Below, in pieces: positions 63,794-64,000 of a DNA stretch of 64,000 bases. The stretch lies in the NCBI RefSeq assembly GCF_004343605.1, contig NZ_POSF01000016.1, forward strand, positions 33,895 through 97,894, written 5' to 3'. The DNA comes from Dehalobacter sp. 12DCB1 (lineage in GTDB: Bacteria > Bacillota > Desulfitobacteriia > Desulfitobacteriales > Syntrophobotulaceae). The position numbers and the translations under genes are program-made. A model generated the notes under the pieces. That model made no database searches. It was not told where the DNA came from and worked only from the letters and a program-made list of their open reading frames with translations. Within the stretch, counting starts at the first letter, position 1. Each line of letters begins with the position of its first letter.

Positions 63794-64000
63794 CATTTTC
63801 TCCTTATATTTTCTCGTTTATAACAGAAACAAAGATTTTCCAAATTCTTTTTTCGCAGGGATATTTATCATTCAATTCCCCGCCTTTTTTAGCGTCCGCC
63901 AGTACGGGGTAACATCCTAATTGAACACCCTCTGTACATAAGAAACAGAGCACCATAATAGATGCTCTGTCCTTCATTACCTGGCAACGTCTTATCTTCC

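Overview
The window looks like a chromosomal segment of a spore-forming, anaerobic Gram-positive bacterium of the Peptococcaceae/Desulfitobacteriaceae type (Desulfitobacterium, Dehalobacter, Desulfosporosinus relatives). This is inferred from gene content and base composition, not from a marker-gene search. Supporting signs are Ger spore-germination genes, Firmicute-type leaders (a T-box, a c-di-AMP riboswitch, a cobalamin riboswitch), strong AGGAGG-like ribosome sites with frequent TTG/GTG starts, a rubrerythrin, LutAB-like Fe-S proteins and a long cobalamin cluster.

Layout. 0-6.4 kb: end of a germination operon (GerAB tail, GerAC), a PLP aminotransferase, uracil-DNA glycosylase, the S1-domain protein CvfB, a beta-carbonic anhydrase and an M24 peptidase. 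6.5-12.3 kb: a Trp T-box leader driving a lone TrpB2, a c-di-AMP riboswitch driving an NlpC/P60 wall hydrolase, a DUF456 membrane protein and an ABC exporter. 12.4-17.8 kb: a Gln-rich coiled protein, two tandem DUF4474 paralogues, a DUF6765 protein, a self-regulated MerR/TipAS regulator and rubrerythrin. 17.8-28.6 kb: repeat elements, then a MarR-controlled MFS exporter, an SDR, Hsp33, a TetR-MMPL-secreted heptad-repeat operon and a DUF4405 membrane protein.

28.5-39.5 kb: a gene-poor stretch, then the cobalamin cluster on the minus strand. A cobalamin riboswitch plus terminator leads cbiA-cobU-cobS-short cobU homologue-cobC-cbiB. After a 730-bp gap holding two hairpin repeats come cobD, an alkaline-phosphatase-superfamily enzyme, cobQ and cobO. 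Together these cover a,c-diamidation, adenosylation, amidation, aminopropanol attachment and lower-loop assembly; ring-building genes are not here. 39.7-49.8 kb: a NodIJ-type ABC exporter, a methyltransferase, an ABC-F ATPase, a voltage-type ion channel, a LutAB-like Fe-S pair, an SPFH protein and an AIM24/TIGR00266 protein.

49.9-64 kb: a single 8.6-kb gene for a cyclic beta-1,2-glucan synthase-like enzyme (2870 aa), an FtsK/SpoIIIE translocase, a PHP phosphoesterase, tRNA-Trp with a near-perfect promoter, a probable group II intron scrap, a small membrane protein and a DoxX-family protein. The tRNA-Trp is the expected kind of ligand for the Trp T-box at 6.6 kb.

No CRISPR array, rRNA, complete transposase or prophage was seen. 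The least explained material is a set of about 103-bp hairpin repeats (17.8, 33.8 and 34.2 kb, with a decayed copy at 58.6 kb), whose outer arms differ between copies yet stay self-complementary, and a 187-bp element with perfect 21-bp inverted ends.
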